Of a stretch of DNA of 6,355 nucleotides, positions 5,818 through 6,355 are shown piece by piece. The stretch's first letter is position 1; every line of letters begins with the position of its first letter. The stretch comes from an uncultured Collinsella sp. (lineage in GTDB: Bacteria > Actinomycetota > Coriobacteriia > Coriobacteriales > Coriobacteriaceae). The notes below the pieces were generated by a model that was not told where the DNA came from, ran no database searches, and saw only the letters and a list, made by a program, of their open reading frames with translations. The DNA lies in NCBI GenBank assembly GCA_900543515.1, contig UQRW01000077.1, positions 1 through 6,355 of the forward strand. The letters run 5' to 3'. Both the position numbers and the translations under genes were made by a program.

Positions 5818-5870
5818 GTACGTCAGCCTCCAAACATGTCGAAAAATGTCGGTTTTGGAGGGTGATGTAC
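5818..5870. repeat. 17-bp imperfect inverted repeat
   Basis: GTACGTCAGCCTCCAAA (5818-5834) is answered by TTTGGAGGGTGATGTAC (5854-5870), complementary at 15 of 17 positions, with a flanking T-A pair (5817/5871). The 19-base loop holds a direct repeat of ATGTCG (5836-5841, 5846-5851). ATGTAC recurs at 5803-5808, 5816-5821 and 5865-5870, and CGTTTTT follows two of these copies. One imperfect position is a G-U pair only in plus-strand RNA. It could be a dispersed intergenic palindrome or a regulator site; it carries no coding potential. Confidence 0.6.
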
Positions 5871-5971
5871 ACGTTTTTGTTGCGCGTGTGCATCATCTCA
5901 TATGTTGCCAACGCTAACGGTGAATCTGAGCGCCCGGGCACATTCTTTGTTGGCTGAAACCAGCATAGCAA

Positions 5972-6030
5972 CTAGCGGAGGGCATCATCGAAGGAGTGTG
6001 CTGGAAAGCACCCGTCTCCTTAACTGTTAG
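5972..6030 (+). ncRNA. Candidate structured RNA or 5' leader element
   Basis: The plus strand can fold into three stacked stems: an outer stem of seven pairs (5972-5978 with 6024-6030, two G-U), a middle stem AAGGAG/CTCCTT (5991-5996 with 6016-6021), and an inner stem GTGCT/AGCAC (5998-6002 with 6007-6011) closed by GGAA, a GNRA-type tetraloop. A 12-base strand (AGGGCATCATCG) lies between the outer and middle stems. The G-U pairs and the tetraloop favour plus-strand RNA, in the sense of the gene starting at 6184. I could not match it to any riboswitch consensus I know. It is not followed by a T run. Confidence 0.3.
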
Positions 6031-6059
6031 AAATGCAAGTTAATAATCTATGTGGTCAA

Positions 6060-6065
6060 TATAAT
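6060..6065 (+). promoter_or_regulatory. Isolated TATAAT, possible -10 for the right-hand gene
   Basis: A perfect -10 hexamer on the plus strand with no acceptable -35 at 16-18 bp (17-bp position AAGTTA) and no TG extension. If used, it would give a leader of about 110 bases before the ATG at 6184. It may equally be chance in an AT-rich stretch. Confidence 0.22.
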
Positions 6066-6183
6066 ACCGTTGAACCCGCGTATCGATACCGCTCAGCCAT
6101 TCGCCTCGCCCCCGTCGCACGCATCTTCATTCAATCTGTTACTTTTAATCTAACGATTCTTTGAGGAATGCAGGTGCTTCTGA

Positions 6184-6355
6184 ATGTACTGTCGACTTCT
6201 TCTCAAACTAATCCTAAGAGACAAGGCCGTATGGATTTCCACGCTCGTTCTTGCTGCAGCCTTTTCCGTCCCCATCGCGTTCAATTCGCCCATCTACGGC
6301 CCCTTCTTTATGAAGCAGGGCATGCAGGGCTTTGTCGACGCATTCAATACGCGCG
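6184..6355 (+). CDS. 5' end of an unidentified membrane-anchored or secreted protein (cut by window edge)
   Basis: The frame starts at the ATG at 6184 and is open to the end of the window (57 codons seen). An in-frame TGA at 6181-6183 rules out a longer start, and AGGTG (6172-6176) lies seven bases upstream. The visible protein begins MYCRLLLKLILRDK, has a hydrophobic stretch at about 17-33 (VWISTLVLAAAFSVPIA), then NSPIYGPFFMKQGMQGFVD. Basic residues followed by a hydrophobic stretch fit an uncleaved N-terminal membrane anchor or a signal peptide. Codon third positions are rich in C and G like the other genes here, and the competing frames look like shadows. It is divergent from pgsA. I do not recognise the family; a transporter permease or an exported protein would fit, but the fragment is too short to decide. 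Confidence 0.55.
   Translation, partial: MYCRLLLKLILRDKAVWISTLVLAAAFSVPIAFNSPIYGPFFMKQGMQGFVDAFNTR

Larger units (their letters stand above)
5779..6183. other. Long intergenic region without a convincing gene
   Basis: These 405 bases separate the divergent pgsA operon and the right-hand gene. Open frames here are short and have unnatural composition. The contents I can support are an imperfect inverted repeat (5818-5870), a candidate structured RNA (5972-6030) and an isolated TATAAT (6060-6065). The sequence is more AT-rich near 6020-6070 and 6125-6165 than the surrounding genes. In 6066-6160 I see nothing recognisable. Confidence 0.5.

Noticed and set aside
5932..5939. GCCCGGGC palindrome and the surrounding GCCAAC/GTTGGC pair (5907-5912, 5949-5954)
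   Set aside because: An eight-base palindrome and a six-pair stem over a 36-base loop are within chance expectation for this composition.
5747..5971. 74-codon minus-strand open frame in the pgsA upstream region
   Set aside because: TTG start without a ribosome site, no domain, and it runs through the inverted repeat at 5818-5870. Probably chance.
6168..6355. Alternative frame at the right edge starting with ATG at 6168
   Set aside because: AGGA abuts the start codon with no spacing, and the product is Cys/Arg/His-rich. The frame from 6184 has a better-placed AGGTG, a membrane anchor and normal codon use.

Overview
This window looks like a chromosomal segment of a host-associated member of the Actinomycetota, most likely a Collinsella-like member of the Coriobacteriia. 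The genus is an inference. It rests on moderately high GC coding sequence, on the actinobacterial gene neighbourhood pgsA / GarA-like FHA protein / FtsR-like MerR protein, and on a DUF1836 regulator next to a DegV protein. No rRNA, tRNA, CRISPR array, transposase or phage gene was found.

Layout, left to right. Bases 1-146 hold a strong hairpin (33-74) that probably terminates a plus-strand gene outside the window, then the promoter region of a 203-aa DUF1836 protein (147-758, +). A bidirectional terminator (771-811) separates it from the convergent degV-type gene (831-1697, -). The degV upstream region (1698-1810) is packed with palindromes. It shares a 29-bp element (24/29 identical) with the DUF1836 promoter region, which suggests that one regulator controls both genes.

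From about 5730 down to 1811 on the minus strand lies what looks like one five-gene operon. In order of transcription it is pgsA (CDP-alcohol phosphatidyltransferase), a GarA/OdhI-like FHA protein, an FtsR-like MerR regulator, apt (adenine phosphoribosyltransferase) and a secreted coiled-coil NlpC/P60 peptidoglycan hydrolase. It ends at a strong intrinsic terminator (1811-1850). The operon joins phospholipid synthesis, a phospho-switch regulator of central nitrogen/carbon metabolism, a regulator whose relatives control cell division, purine salvage and cell-wall hydrolysis, so it reads as a growth and envelope cluster.

The stretch 5779-6183 carries no convincing gene. It holds a 17-bp imperfect inverted repeat (5818-5870) and a possible structured RNA with a GNRA tetraloop (5972-6030). 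A plus-strand gene for an unidentified membrane-anchored or secreted protein starts at 6184 and runs off the right edge.

The window is mostly ordinary core genome. The most interesting points are the shared operator-like element, the palindrome array in front of degV, and the unexplained structures at 5800-6030. I did not find a clear new multi-gene system.
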